Below, piece by piece: positions 17,800 to 29,139 of a DNA stretch of 37,842 bases (the first letter of the stretch is position 1; every line of letters starts with the position of its first letter). Under the pieces are notes generated by a model. That model searched no databases. It had not been told where the DNA came from and worked only from the letters and a program-made list of their open reading frames with translations. The position numbers were made by a program, and so were the translations under genes. The stretch is from Persephonella sp. (GTDB taxonomy: Bacteria; Aquificota; Aquificia; Aquificales; Hydrogenothermaceae): NCBI GenBank assembly GCA_003978485.1, contig QNZF01000029.1:1-37842 (forward strand), read 5' to 3'.

Positions 17800-18868
17800 T
17801 TTTTCTTCTTTGCAGTTCTAACTTTATCAAAGACAATTCAATGTTATCATTTTCAAGCATTTTTTCAAGTTTTCTAAATTCTTCTTCAAACTCCCTTGTA
17901 TTAAACTTATTTTCAAAAATCATATTTTTAACTTTTTTAATTTGTTCTTCTACATCAATATCTCTAAGATATTCACTTCCCATAACTTCCAATAGAACTG
18001 CATTTATATCTTTACCATAGGAGTTAAAGTTTTTAGCTACAATTTTTCCATCCTCTTTAGTCAGAATAAACAGACTTTCGTCAGGTGTTGAAGCTATAAT
18101 ATGTGGTGAGTGTGTAGCTATTATAACCTGATTATTAAACTCTTTAGCTAGATTTTGATAAACTTTTAAGATATAACTTTGCCAAGATGGATGAAGTGAT
18201 ATTTCAGGCTCATCTATCAGTATTACACTATCCTTTATATCATTAATGAAAAAGTAAAAGGCTTTATTTAATATTTCTTTTTCTCCAGTAGAAAGGTCTT
18301 CTATTTTTACCTTTTCACCAAACATATTTTTAAAGTATACATTTTCATCTTTGTCTATATTACTGAAAGATATACTTGATTTCATTCCCTTGAAGACAGT
18401 TTTTAGATATTCGTCTAATTTTTTGTAGGCATCGTTAGGTGCTAATCCATCTTCAAAGATTAGCTTTTTTAAGTGTCTTATAATACTTATTTTTAAATCC
18501 TTTGATTTATCGTCTTTGGCTTTTATATAATGCAAAACTTTCATCAAAGTGTCTCTTTTAGAGAGGTATATTTCTCCTCGCAAATAAGCAAAAAATTTCC
18601 CTATAGAATTGGATACCTTTGTTGTCCTATAAAGATAGCCGTCTTTTTGTAAGAAATATAATTCTCCTTTATATTCAAAATAAATTTTTCCTTCAATTTT
18701 ATAGGGATTGTCAAATTTATAATTTATAAAATCCAACAAAGTAGTTTTTCCACTTCCGTTAACTCCCGCTAGAACAATCAAATTAAGAATTTTATTATCT
18801 TTTCTGAAGTCTATAGAAAAATTCTTTAGTATTTTAAAGTTTACATCTTCAAGCCTTACTAATTTCAA
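17783..18868 (-). CDS. ptuA: AAA/ABC-type ATPase, PtuA-like (Septu defence)
   Basis: This 361-residue SMC/ABC-like ATPase has P-loop GVNGSGKTT (35-43), signature LSTGEKE (192-198), Walker B VILIDEP (215-221) followed by EISLHPSWQ, and the switch histidine in ATHSPHIIAS (His253). The helical C-terminus (SYGKDINAVLLEVMGSEYL onward) matches the region following the ATPase core in PtuA and the retron Ec78 ATPase. No TOPRIM domain is seen, so it is not an OLD nuclease. The start is a TTG ten bases after GGAG and is uncertain by a few codons. With ptuB it forms a two-gene phage-defence candidate upstream of an ordinary metabolic gene. Confidence 0.83.
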   Translation of the reverse strand: MKLVRLEDVNFKILKNFSIDFRKDNKILNLIVLAGVNGSGKTTLLDFINYKFDNPYKIEGKIYFEYKGELYFLQKDGYLYRTTKVSNSIGKFFAYLRGEIYLSKRDTLMKVLHYIKAKDDKSKDLKISIIRHLKKLIFEDGLAPNDAYKKLDEYLKTVFKGMKSSISFSNIDKDENVYFKNMFGEKVKIEDLSTGEKEILNKAFYFFINDIKDSVILIDEPEISLHPSWQSYILKVYQNLAKEFNNQVIIATHSPHIIASTPDESLFILTKEDGKIVAKNFNSYGKDINAVLLEVMGSEYLRDIDVEEQIKKVKNMIFENKFNTREFEEEFRKLEKMLENDNIELSLIKLELQRRKNVKNN

Positions 18869-19095
18869 TTTTATACAACTCCACTAAAATTAAAAATGTA
18901 GAATGTTATAATTGATTTTATCAAATTTAGAAAAAACTCAAATACGAAATTTTCAATAGGTAATATATAAGATTTTTTATATTGCATAATCAATATTTTA
19001 ATTATATTCTGCATAACTTTTATAAAAAAAATAACTTATATTAAAAATTACGCTAAAAATTTTATAGGGGAGAGGAAAAAATAGAGTTTATCAGC

Positions 19096-19626
19096 ATGAA
19101 TATTGCAAATATACTAACTTTGGTTAGAATTTTTTTAGTTCCTCTTTTTATTATTAGTTTAGGATACAATAAACCAATTTTAGCGTTAATAATATTTACA
19201 ATTGCAGGCATAACAGATGCTTTAGACGGTTTTATAGCTAGAAGGTTTAAACAGGAAACTACCTTAGGTAAAGTTTTAGACCCGATAGCAGATAAAAGTT
19301 TGTTAATAAGCAGTTTTATATTTATATACAACTCAAAACTAGATGTAAAATTTCCATACTGGTTTGTCATTATTGCAATAAGCAGAGATATATTTATACT
19401 CCTTGGTAGCTCAATTATCTATATAATAAAAGGTTATTTAAAGGTGGAACCTAACATATTCGGAAAAGTTACAACATTTTTTCAGATTTTATCTATAATA
19501 ACAGTCCTACTTGCAAATATAACTTATATACCAACTATTCTTATTCAGGCAATTATATTTGTAACAACCGCTTTTACTCTAATATCCACATTTGTTTATT
19601 TACAACAAGGTTTAAAACAGTTATAA
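19096..19626 (+). CDS. pgsA: CDP-diacylglycerol-glycerol-3-phosphate 3-phosphatidyltransferase
   Basis: This 176-residue integral membrane enzyme has about five to six hydrophobic helices. The CDP-alcohol phosphatidyltransferase signature is complete: Asp44-Gly45-x2-Ala48-Arg49-x8-Gly58-x3-Asp62-x3-Asp66. N-terminal NIANILTLVRIFLVP is typical of PgsA, which makes phosphatidylglycerophosphate, the precursor of phosphatidylglycerol. It is the only plus-strand gene in this stretch, and its last 6 bases overlap the convergent coaX. A second paralogous enzyme of the superfamily lies at 23486-24106. Confidence 0.92.
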   Translation: MNIANILTLVRIFLVPLFIISLGYNKPILALIIFTIAGITDALDGFIARRFKQETTLGKVLDPIADKSLLISSFIFIYNSKLDVKFPYWFVIIAISRDIFILLGSSIIYIIKGYLKVEPNIFGKVTTFFQILSIITVLLANITYIPTILIQAIIFVTTAFTLISTFVYLQQGLKQL

Positions 19627-20376
19627 ATGGTTTTTGTATATGTAATACATACCTTTTAATGCTAAATATTTATCACAGATTAGATTCAATTTAGATTTAA
19701 ATAAATCCCCGTTTCCTCCTGTAAGTATTATGGTATAATTTTCACCTGTTTCATAAGATATTTTTTTTATCATACCTTCAATTAAAGATATATATCCATA
19801 GAATAAACCTGATTTAATACTTTCGTCTGTTGTCTTACCAACAACCTTATTTATTTCCTTTAGATTAACTTTAGGAAGTTTTGCAGTTTTTGAGAATAAC
19901 GCTTCAACACTTGCCTGTATACCCGGAAATATTGCTCCACCCTCATACTCTCCATTTTTATTAACAACATCAAAAGTTATTGCCGTTCCTAAATCTACAA
20001 TAATTAAAGGTGGTTTATAAAGCTGTAAACCTGCATATCCATTTAAAAGCCTATCTATTCCAACCTCTTCAGGTTTTTTATAGTTATTTTTTATAGGGAC
20101 TTGAATATCTGAACCAAGAATAAAAGGTTTTATGTTCAAAATCTTTTTAACCGCTAAAGCTATCTTATCTTCAAGTATAGGAACTGTAGAAGAAATAATG
20201 GAAGCTGTTATATTATCCTTAACATTTAACAATTGAAAAATATTGAATAAATCTAACATCCAATCATCTACAGTTTTATTCCTTTCTGATGACAGTTTAT
20301 AACTGGTTATACTGTCTATATTCCCAACTAATCCTATCTCAGTTGTAGTATTCCCAATATCTATAGCTAATAACAT
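19621..20376 (-). CDS. coaX: Type III pantothenate kinase
   Basis: This 251-residue ASKHA-fold kinase catalyses the first step of coenzyme A synthesis and is the feedback-insensitive CoaX type. Motifs are LLAIDIGNTTTEIGLV (phosphate 1, with Asp5), EEVGIDRLLNGYAG, IIVDLGTAITFDVV (phosphate 2), GGAIFPGIQAS and ILTGGNGD. It is the last gene of a minus-strand run and ends against pgsA. Confidence 0.95.
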   Translation of the reverse strand: MLLAIDIGNTTTEIGLVGNIDSITSYKLSSERNKTVDDWMLDLFNIFQLLNVKDNITASIISSTVPILEDKIALAVKKILNIKPFILGSDIQVPIKNNYKKPEEVGIDRLLNGYAGLQLYKPPLIIVDLGTAITFDVVNKNGEYEGGAIFPGIQASVEALFSKTAKLPKVNLKEINKVVGKTTDESIKSGLFYGYISLIEGMIKKISYETGENYTIILTGGNGDLFKSKLNLICDKYLALKGMYYIYKNHL

Positions 20377-20433
20377 AATTGTACCGTTAATCCTCTAATC
20401 TATTTTTGATTAAAATCTATTTTAAAGTAAAAG

Positions 20434-21291
20434 TTATTTTGATTTATACAGAAACAAATTTCTTAAACCAGTTTTAAATGATAACTCTTTGACTTCACTC
20501 CAATTCGTTTCATATATTTTCTTTTTATAGCCTATATAAACTTTGTTAAAGTATCTTTTAAAAATTTCAAGTAGTTCTAAAGCCTCATCATTACCCATAT
20601 AAGATGGAGAATACTCTATAAACATCCAAAAGTTTTTTAAATCTTTCAATGTTTTTTCAAATCCTTTTAAAACTTCTAACTCGTATCCTTCAACATCAAT
20701 TTTTATAAAATTTATATTTTTAATTTTATTTTCCTCTACAAATCTATCTAAAGATATTAATTTAACTTTCTCATAATCCTGTACAGGTAGATTATCTCTA
20801 ACTATAGAGTTATGCCCTGATGATGTTTTAGCTATACCTAGATTTACATAACCGTCTTTACTACCTACTGCATATCTATAAATTTTTACAGTATCTTTAA
20901 GGTTGTTTAAACATACATTCTTTTTTAAATATTTGAAATTTCTACTTGATGCTTCAAATGAGTAAACTTTTCCATTTATACCTGTTAACTTAGCAAAGAA
21001 GATTGAAAAACCACCCCAATGTGCTCCAACATCTATAACCGTATCTCCTTCTCTTATTAATCTATTTTCCTTAATAAATTTATCTTCAGGTGTTTCAACT
21101 ATACCCCTCTTTATAGGTTGTAAACTCCAATGGTCTCTAGTGTTTACTAATAAAAAATAGTCTTCAGACCTCATCTTTATTATTAGATGTTTATTCAGAA
21201 CACTTTTTTTACAGATTTCGTAAGCTAAAACCCTAAAAGGCGGATATTTAGAAAAAAATCCTCTTAAAAAAGGCTTTAAACATTTTTTCAA
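20434..21291 (-). CDS. FkbM-family methyltransferase
   Basis: This 285-residue SAM-dependent methyltransferase has motif I in TVIDVGAHWGGFSIFFAK (about residues 89-106), then the acidic loop VYSFEASSRNF, and the FkbM-typical segment NFIKIDVEGYELEVLKG (near 200). FkbM enzymes methylate hydroxyl groups, often on sugars of polysaccharides or glycolipids. With kdsA and an LptM-like lipoprotein just upstream, an envelope-glycan substrate is plausible but unproven. The start is TTG, preceded by GAGG about 11 bases away. Confidence 0.85.
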   Translation of the reverse strand: MKKCLKPFLRGFFSKYPPFRVLAYEICKKSVLNKHLIIKMRSEDYFLLVNTRDHWSLQPIKRGIVETPEDKFIKENRLIREGDTVIDVGAHWGGFSIFFAKLTGINGKVYSFEASSRNFKYLKKNVCLNNLKDTVKIYRYAVGSKDGYVNLGIAKTSSGHNSIVRDNLPVQDYEKVKLISLDRFVEENKIKNINFIKIDVEGYELEVLKGFEKTLKDLKNFWMFIEYSPSYMGNDEALELLEIFKRYFNKVYIGYKKKIYETNWSEVKELSFKTGLRNLFLYKSK

Positions 21292-21348
21292 ACTTTTTAT
21301 ATCCTCTGATAAATTTTTCTGTTCAGTTATTATAACAGTTGAAATCCT

Positions 21349-23047
<1,699 letters not shown>

Positions 23048-23482
23048 CTAATTTTTACTGAAAACTTTTTCCAATATTTTATCTATATCCTTTTCTATCT
23101 CCCTTAATGGTATCATAACAAAATCCCTTTCTAACATATATGGATGAGGTATTTTCAGGTCTGGTTTATCAATCTTTAAATCTCCGTATAGAAGAATATC
23201 TATATCTATCTCCCTTGGACCCCATTTAAATCTGTAAACTCTACCTACCTTTTTTTCCACATTTTGACAGAATAATAAAAGCTCTTCAGGGGATAAATCT
23301 GTGTATCCCTTTAACACAGTGTTTATAAATTTTGGTTGCTTCGTATAACCGACAGGTTCAGTTTCATAAAAGGAAGCAACCTTTATATCTTTTATCTTTT
23401 CGGCAAGTAATTTTATAGCCTTCCTTATGTTCTCTTTCCTATTTCCAACATTACTTCCTAACGCTAAATAAACCTTTACCAT
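23048..23482 (-). CDS. folK: 2-amino-4-hydroxy-6-hydroxymethyldihydropteridine pyrophosphokinase
   Basis: This 144-residue enzyme transfers pyrophosphate from ATP to the pterin in folate synthesis. The family motifs are LALGSNVGNRKENI at the N-terminus, FYETEPVG, and KWGPREIDIDILLYGD, which includes the two metal-binding Asp residues, followed by IPHPYMLERDFVMIPL. It lies 3 bases after the phosphatidyltransferase stop and 18 bases before kdsA, within the ilvC-to-coaX run. Confidence 0.96.
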   Translation of the reverse strand: MVKVYLALGSNVGNRKENIRKAIKLLAEKIKDIKVASFYETEPVGYTKQPKFINTVLKGYTDLSPEELLLFCQNVEKKVGRVYRFKWGPREIDIDILLYGDLKIDKPDLKIPHPYMLERDFVMIPLREIEKDIDKILEKVFSKN

Positions 23483-23485
23483 ATT

Positions 23486-24106
23486 TTAGTCGTAATCTTT
23501 GTTGTATCTTCTGTAAAGATAAAATATTCTCTGTAGCAAGGATAGGATAGTTAAAACGGTTATAAATAAAAATCCAAATTTTAGGTCTAATATCTTAAAG
23601 TAATCCAATATTGAAAAGATTATTATGGACAGTAATGTTTCAGGTCTGCCGAAAAATCCTATACCTTCCAGTGGGTCGTTAATTTTTCCTTTTTTCCTTT
23701 CCTCAAAACCTATCTCTGCGTAAACAACAGGTTTTATAAATGTGTGAAGCATATTTGATACAACAGCTAAAACTGTTAAAAATGGATTTGTGTAAGCTAA
23801 GCCTATAGAGAAAAGTATTACTCCATCTACAAACTTGTCTGCCAACCAGTCAAAAACAGCTCCGAACTTTGATGATTTATCATTCTCCCTTGCAACAACA
23901 CCATCCATTAAATCAAAAAATCCACTAAAGAATAGAAGTATAGCACCTATTAATGGCTCTTTATGGTAAAAGTAAAATGCGGAGAGAGAACCGAAGATTA
24001 TAGATATAACTGTAATTATGTTTGGCGTTAAGTGTGTCTTTGCTAAAGCTATACCTATCGGTTCATAAATCTTTTTTAAATTTTTTCTTCTTGATGTTAA
24101 ATTCAT
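23486..24106 (-). CDS. CDP-alcohol phosphatidyltransferase family membrane enzyme
   Basis: This 206-residue protein has about six hydrophobic segments and a complete family signature, Asp-Gly-x2-Ala-Arg-x8-Gly-x3-Asp-x3-Asp, in DLMDGVVAREND...FGAVFDWLADKF. N-terminal NLTSRRKNLKKIYEPIGIAL, and the conserved stretch GRPETL, resemble the phosphatidylinositol-phosphate synthase-like or archaeal-type branch more than bacterial PgsA, which is present separately at 19096. The polar head group attached, such as inositol phosphate or another alcohol, cannot be read from sequence. It lies between ilvC (13-base gap) and folK. Confidence 0.85.
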   Translation of the reverse strand: MNLTSRRKNLKKIYEPIGIALAKTHLTPNIITVISIIFGSLSAFYFYHKEPLIGAILLFFSGFFDLMDGVVARENDKSSKFGAVFDWLADKFVDGVILFSIGLAYTNPFLTVLAVVSNMLHTFIKPVVYAEIGFEERKKGKINDPLEGIGFFGRPETLLSIIIFSILDYFKILDLKFGFLFITVLTILSLLQRIFYLYRRYNKDYD

Positions 24107-24119
24107 AACTATATCCTTT

Positions 24120-25160
<1,041 letters not shown>

Positions 25161-25307
25161 TTAACATAACAGAAAACCTGAGTTTTTTATATGGAATTTA
25201 ACCCATCTAGATTTCAAATTTATTAAAAATTTCATCAAATAAGCTTTTATGATAAATTAAAATAAATAGTTGTCGTTAATTTTATTTTTCAGGAGGTTTT
25301 AAAATAA

Positions 25308-26549
25308 ATGGCAAAAGTTAAATGTTTAAAGTGTAAAGAGTGTGGTAGAGAATATCCTATTGAACCTATACATGTGTGTGAATACTGTTTTGGACCATTG
25401 GAGATAGAGTATGACTATGAATATATAAAACAGAATATATCTAGGGAAAAGATTGAAAAAGGTGAAAAAAGTTTATGGAGATATATAGATTTATTACCTG
25501 TGGATAATCCTACTGTTGGCTTAACAGCTGGATATACACCATTAAAAAAGGCTAATAATCTGGGAAAACTTTTAGGTTTAAACAATCTTTATATAAAAGA
25601 TGACAGTGTTAATCATCCTACTTTATCCTTTAAAGATAGAGTTGTTGCTGTTGCCCTTTCTAAAGCTAAAGAATTTGGTTTTGATACTGCAGCTTGTGCA
25701 TCAACTGGAAATCTGGCAAATTCCGTTTCTGCAAATGCTGCAGCTTCCGGTATGGACTGTTATGTTTTCATACCTGCAAATTTAGAAACAAACAAAATAA
25801 TAGGCTCTCTAGTTTTTAATCCAACAGTTGTTGCTGTAGATGGTAATTATGACGATGTGAACAGATTGTCTTCTGAAATCGCCAATGAGTTTGGCTGGGC
25901 ATTTGTAAATATAAATGTTAGACCGTTTTATTCGGAAGGTTCAAAAACACTGGCTTTTGAAGTGGCAGAACAGTTAGGTTGGAGAGCTCCAAACTCTGTA
26001 GTCGCACCGTTGGCGTCAGGTTCACTTTATACGAAAATATGGAAAGGCTTTAACGAATTAAAGACTGTAGGATTGATTGAAGATAATCCACCTAAAATGT
26101 ACGGGGCACAGGCGGAAGGTTGTAGCCCAATTTATAAAGCCTTTAAAGAAGGTAGAGATTGGATTATTCCTGAAAAGCCCAACACAATTGCAAAATCAAT
26201 AGCTATAGGAAATCCTGCAGACGGACCTTATGCTGTTAAAGTTGCTAAAGAAAGTAATGGATTAATAGATATAGCTACAGATGATGAGATAATAGAAGGA
26301 ATGAAGTTATTGGCTAAAACCGAAGGTATATTTACAGAAACGGCAGGCGGAACAACAATCGCAGTATTGAAAAAGTTGGCTGAACGTGGAGTTTTTGACC
26401 CTGATGAAGTGGTTGTTGCTTACATTACAGGAAATGGTTATAAGACAATGGAAGTTTTAGAAGGTAAGTTAAAAAAGCCTATCCATATAAAACCATCTTT
26501 AAAAGAGTTTAAGGAAAAAGTTATTAATCAAGCTGTGGAAAAACGATAA
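25308..26549 (+). CDS. thrC: Threonine synthase
   Basis: This 413-residue PLP enzyme converts O-phosphohomoserine to threonine. The PLP lysine is Lys109 in LSFKDRVV, and the phosphate-binding loop STGNLANSVS follows. The first 30 residues form a zinc-ribbon-like segment (Cys9-x2-Cys12, Cys24-x2-Cys27), as in the thermophile-type threonine synthases with an N-terminal rubredoxin-like knuckle. A strong CAGGAGG site precedes the ATG. The upstream 189 bases are shared with divergent ilvC. Its stop codon directly abuts the stop of the convergent lysozyme-like gene. Confidence 0.95.
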   Translation: MAKVKCLKCKECGREYPIEPIHVCEYCFGPLEIEYDYEYIKQNISREKIEKGEKSLWRYIDLLPVDNPTVGLTAGYTPLKKANNLGKLLGLNNLYIKDDSVNHPTLSFKDRVVAVALSKAKEFGFDTAACASTGNLANSVSANAAASGMDCYVFIPANLETNKIIGSLVFNPTVVAVDGNYDDVNRLSSEIANEFGWAFVNINVRPFYSEGSKTLAFEVAEQLGWRAPNSVVAPLASGSLYTKIWKGFNELKTVGLIEDNPPKMYGAQAEGCSPIYKAFKEGRDWIIPEKPNTIAKSIAIGNPADGPYAVKVAKESNGLIDIATDDEIIEGMKLLAKTEGIFTETAGGTTIAVLKKLAERGVFDPDEVVVAYITGNGYKTMEVLEGKLKKPIHIKPSLKEFKEKVINQAVEKR

Positions 26550-27233
26550 CTAAAAGAATAAATCCCATATGGATTTTTCCTTTTCTTCTTTTTGATAATC
26601 TTCTTCATCTGATTGGTAATCATCAGAGTATCCGTCTTCATAACTGGAAGAACTATCCATATCCCAAACGTATCCATTATTATCACTTTCATCTGTAGTG
26701 GTTTCATTTATTTCGTAAGGATAATAACTGTTCCCTGTTATTTCTGATATATCATAACCAGCAAATTTTTTTATATACTCTGTTATAGGAGTTCCGTAGC
26801 CGTCTCTAGGTATATATCTTCCATTTGATTTTAAAAACTTTTTAACATTTCCTGCTCCTAAAAGATGTGCCCCCCCAAGTAAGCCACTTTCTGTTATTAA
26901 AATCCCTCCAATTCTTTTACCTACATATTTGTCTAATCCTAATAGTCTTATATACTTCCAACTTTTCCTGTGAAATTCCCTTATTGCATTTTCCTGTGCC
27001 CTAGGATTGTTTAGAAAATCTTCTTTACTCCAAACTCCGTCTTTTCCTGTCCACTCGCCTATCCAATCGTTCCTTCTTGTAGGGTCTCCCTTGTAATAAC
27101 CTGCGTCTTTTAACGCACTTTCCCCCATCTGATACTTGCCTAGATAACCGTAGCTATTCTCAATGTTATACCTTCCGCCACTCTCCCTATAACCTAAAGC
27201 CCTTAAAAAGTCTATATAATTGCCTTTATACAT
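26550..27233 (-). CDS. Lysozyme-like (lytic transglycosylase-type) protein, copy B
   Basis: This 227-residue protein has a ~170-residue lysozyme-superfamily-like domain beginning GYRESGGRYNIENSYGYLGK, where Glu18 is the likely catalytic acid, continuing YQMGESALKDAGYY, ITESGLLGGAHLL and GTPITEYI. Such domains cut glycan chains of peptidoglycan. There is no signal peptide: the domain starts about ten residues from the ATG, so export would need another route. The C-terminal ~50 residues are acidic and low in complexity (repeated Asp, Glu, Ser, Tyr). It is a close paralogue of the next upstream gene (offset 714 bases, nearly identical DNA in the first ~100 codons) and follows it by 15 bases, downstream of an Ivy-domain lipoprotein. 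Confidence 0.78.
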   Translation of the reverse strand: MYKGNYIDFLRALGYRESGGRYNIENSYGYLGKYQMGESALKDAGYYKGDPTRRNDWIGEWTGKDGVWSKEDFLNNPRAQENAIREFHRKSWKYIRLLGLDKYVGKRIGGILITESGLLGGAHLLGAGNVKKFLKSNGRYIPRDGYGTPITEYIKKFAGYDISEITGNSYYPYEINETTTDESDNNGYVWDMDSSSSYEDGYSDDYQSDEEDYQKEEKEKSIWDLFF

Positions 27234-27248
27234 CTTTTCACCCTATCT

Positions 27249-27956
27249 TTACTTTTTGGAAAATATACTAAATATCGCCTTAAACAGCTTTATAATTATC
27301 TCAAATATGCCTCCTCCGCCTTTTTTCTCATCTTTTTCAGGTTCTTCATCATATGATGGTGTTTCTGGTGTAGATGGTATATCCCATTGGAAGCCAAATT
27401 CTTCCTGTATTTTCTTTTTCTCTTCTGGAGTTAATGTTGTACTACCTGTAATCTCCGATATATCATAACCGTTAAATTTGCTTATATACTCGGTTATAGG
27501 TGTTCCAAAACCATCTCTAGGTATTTCACTGCCGTTAGATTTTAAAAATTTTGCTAAACTTCTAACACCAACTAGGTGTGCTCCTCCAACTAATCCACTC
27601 TCTGTAATATAAATACCAGCTATAGTTTTACCTACATATCTGTCTAAATCTAAAGCTTTTATATATTTCCATATCTTTCTGTGAAATTCTCTTATTGCAT
27701 TTTCCTGTGCCTGTGGATTGTTTAAAAAATCTTCTTTACTCCAAACTCCATCTTTCCCTGTCCACTCCCCTATCCAATCGTTCTTTCTAGGTGTACTGTC
27801 CCCTTTGTAATAACCTGCGTCTATTAAAGCCATCTCCCCCATCTGATACTTGCCCAGATAACCGTAGCTGTTTTCAATGTTATACCTTCCGCCACTCTCC
27901 CTATAACCTAAAGCCCTTAAAAAGTCTGTATAACTTCCCTTGTAGCTATTTGACAT
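27249..27956 (-). CDS. Lysozyme-like (lytic transglycosylase-type) protein, copy A
   Basis: This protein of about 235 residues has the same domain as copy B: GYRESGGRYN with the candidate catalytic Glu20, GKYQMGEMALIDAGYY, DWIGEWTGKDGVWSKED, ITESGLVGGAHLV and DGFGTPITEYISKF. The tail differs: a proline- and acid-rich linker, then GGGG and a short hydrophobic, lysine-ended helix (residues ~218-235) that could anchor it to or perturb a membrane. No signal peptide is seen. The chosen ATG lies seven bases after GGAGGT; an ATG five codons earlier overlaps that site. The start overlaps the 3' end of the Ivy-domain gene by 11 bases, indicating coupled translation. Confidence 0.78.
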   Translation of the reverse strand: MSNSYKGSYTDFLRALGYRESGGRYNIENSYGYLGKYQMGEMALIDAGYYKGDSTPRKNDWIGEWTGKDGVWSKEDFLNNPQAQENAIREFHRKIWKYIKALDLDRYVGKTIAGIYITESGLVGGAHLVGVRSLAKFLKSNGSEIPRDGFGTPITEYISKFNGYDISEITGSTTLTPEEKKKIQEEFGFQWDIPSTPETPSYDEEPEKDEKKGGGGIFEIIIKLFKAIFSIFSKK

Positions 27957-29040
27957 AGCATTTACCTCCATTCACATATTTATGACCGTTATACTTTAAG
28001 ATTATTTCATCATCTACAATTAAATCTCTGTATCCTCTTGTTTTCGTTTTGGCTAAGTAGAAATAGTTAAGATTTTGTATTAATACGGACACATCTACAG
28101 ACCTATATCTATTCTTTCCTCTGTTTATATAAACGAATGCACCGCAACCTGCAGTCCCACACATATAATAGGAATTGACAATCATAAAAACATCAGGTCT
28201 TCTGTCTCCGTTTAAATCAACTATACCTAACAACAGATTTTTAGGTTCTATAGTTATATTTAATTTTTTTAACTGGTCTAAATTGATACCTTCCTCTTTT
28301 AAAAATTTATTTAGTAATACCTTTGCTAGATCTTTTACCTTTTCATTATCTCCCTGAACAAACTCAACCTTTCTTAAAACTGGACAGACTTTTAATTTTT
28401 TTATCCCTAACTCTTCAGCAGGTAAAGTTTTAGCGGATAAAACAACTTCTGGAGTTATAAATGAGTTAATATCCTTCCTTACAGCATCAGCAAGGATGTT
28501 TAAATCTTCTTCAGATGGATTTCCTATAGGTACTTTTACAAAATCGTTATCACTTTCTATCAGGTAAACTCCAAAAAGTCTTTTATCATCTGGAGAGTAT
28601 ATTAGATAAACCATCTCAGTATCGCACATATGAGGCTTACAGAAGCTTATATACACATATCTTTTTCCGTTTATTTTAACTATCTTATTCTTACCACCTA
28701 CACCTGATATATTTCTAATCCAAGGTATATTACTAAGCTCTCCTAAAGATTTTATATATATAGATTTAAACTCTCTATCCTTCAATAACTCCCAAGGATA
28801 TTTTGTAAACTTCTCGTATAACTCCCTATCCTTTTCAGTAATATTTACTTTTTCTTCTTTTTTTTCTTCTGTCTGATTAACTGTAGATATAGTCTCATTT
28901 ACACTAGGTTGAGTTATCGGTTGTATAGCAGAAACAGGTTCTTTTTCTTCCTTTTTTTCTTTCCTTTCAGATGAACAGGTAGATACATTAATAAGTAGTG
29001 TAAAAATAAAAAATAGCTTTACATACCTTTTTATCATCAT
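27946..29040 (-). CDS. Lipoprotein with Ivy-like lysozyme-inhibitor domain and C-terminal repeat-like domain
   Basis: This 364-residue exported protein has a signal peptide ending VSTC (Cys22, imperfect lipobox). A ~45-residue charged Pro/Glu/Lys linker follows, then a domain (about 72-165) strongly reminiscent of Ivy, the periplasmic inhibitor of lysozyme and some lytic transglycosylases. It shows IPWIRNISGVGG, KRYVYISFCKPHMC, and a YLIYSPDDKRLFGVYL strand pair. CKPHMC (134-139) corresponds to the E. coli CKPHDC loop, whose histidine enters the lysozyme active site. The C-terminal half (about 185-360) has DLNGDRRPD and CGTAGCGAFVY, resembling VCBS-like secreted domains. It overlaps lysozyme-like copy A by 11 bases, so inhibitor and enzymes are probably made together. 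Confidence 0.82.
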   Translation of the reverse strand: MMIKRYVKLFFIFTLLINVSTCSSERKEKKEEKEPVSAIQPITQPSVNETISTVNQTEEKKEEKVNITEKDRELYEKFTKYPWELLKDREFKSIYIKSLGELSNIPWIRNISGVGGKNKIVKINGKRYVYISFCKPHMCDTEMVYLIYSPDDKRLFGVYLIESDNDFVKVPIGNPSEEDLNILADAVRKDINSFITPEVVLSAKTLPAEELGIKKLKVCPVLRKVEFVQGDNEKVKDLAKVLLNKFLKEEGINLDQLKKLNITIEPKNLLLGIVDLNGDRRPDVFMIVNSYYMCGTAGCGAFVYINRGKNRYRSVDVSVLIQNLNYFYLAKTKTRGYRDLIVDDEIILKYNGHKYVNGGKCYVK

Positions 29041-29139
29041 AGCACCGTTAACATTTGAATTTTTAACTGTTTAATATTAAAATCTCCAATTATTAAAAAA
29101 TTTTCAATTACAAATAAAAAAATTGTTGTCAAAAGTTTA

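Noticed and set aside
17783-18868. PtuA-like ATPase considered as an OLD-family (Gabija GajA-like) nuclease
   Set aside because: No TOPRIM acidic motifs follow the ATPase core, and the partner gene is an HNH nuclease rather than a UvrD-like helicase.
18869-19095. Direct TGCATAA repeats (18983 and 19010) and an ATATAA...TTATAT stem between ptuA and pgsA, considered as operators or retron-like RNA
   Set aside because: The region is almost pure A/T, the repeats are short, and no reverse transcriptase or extended stem supports a retron RNA. Chance is sufficient.
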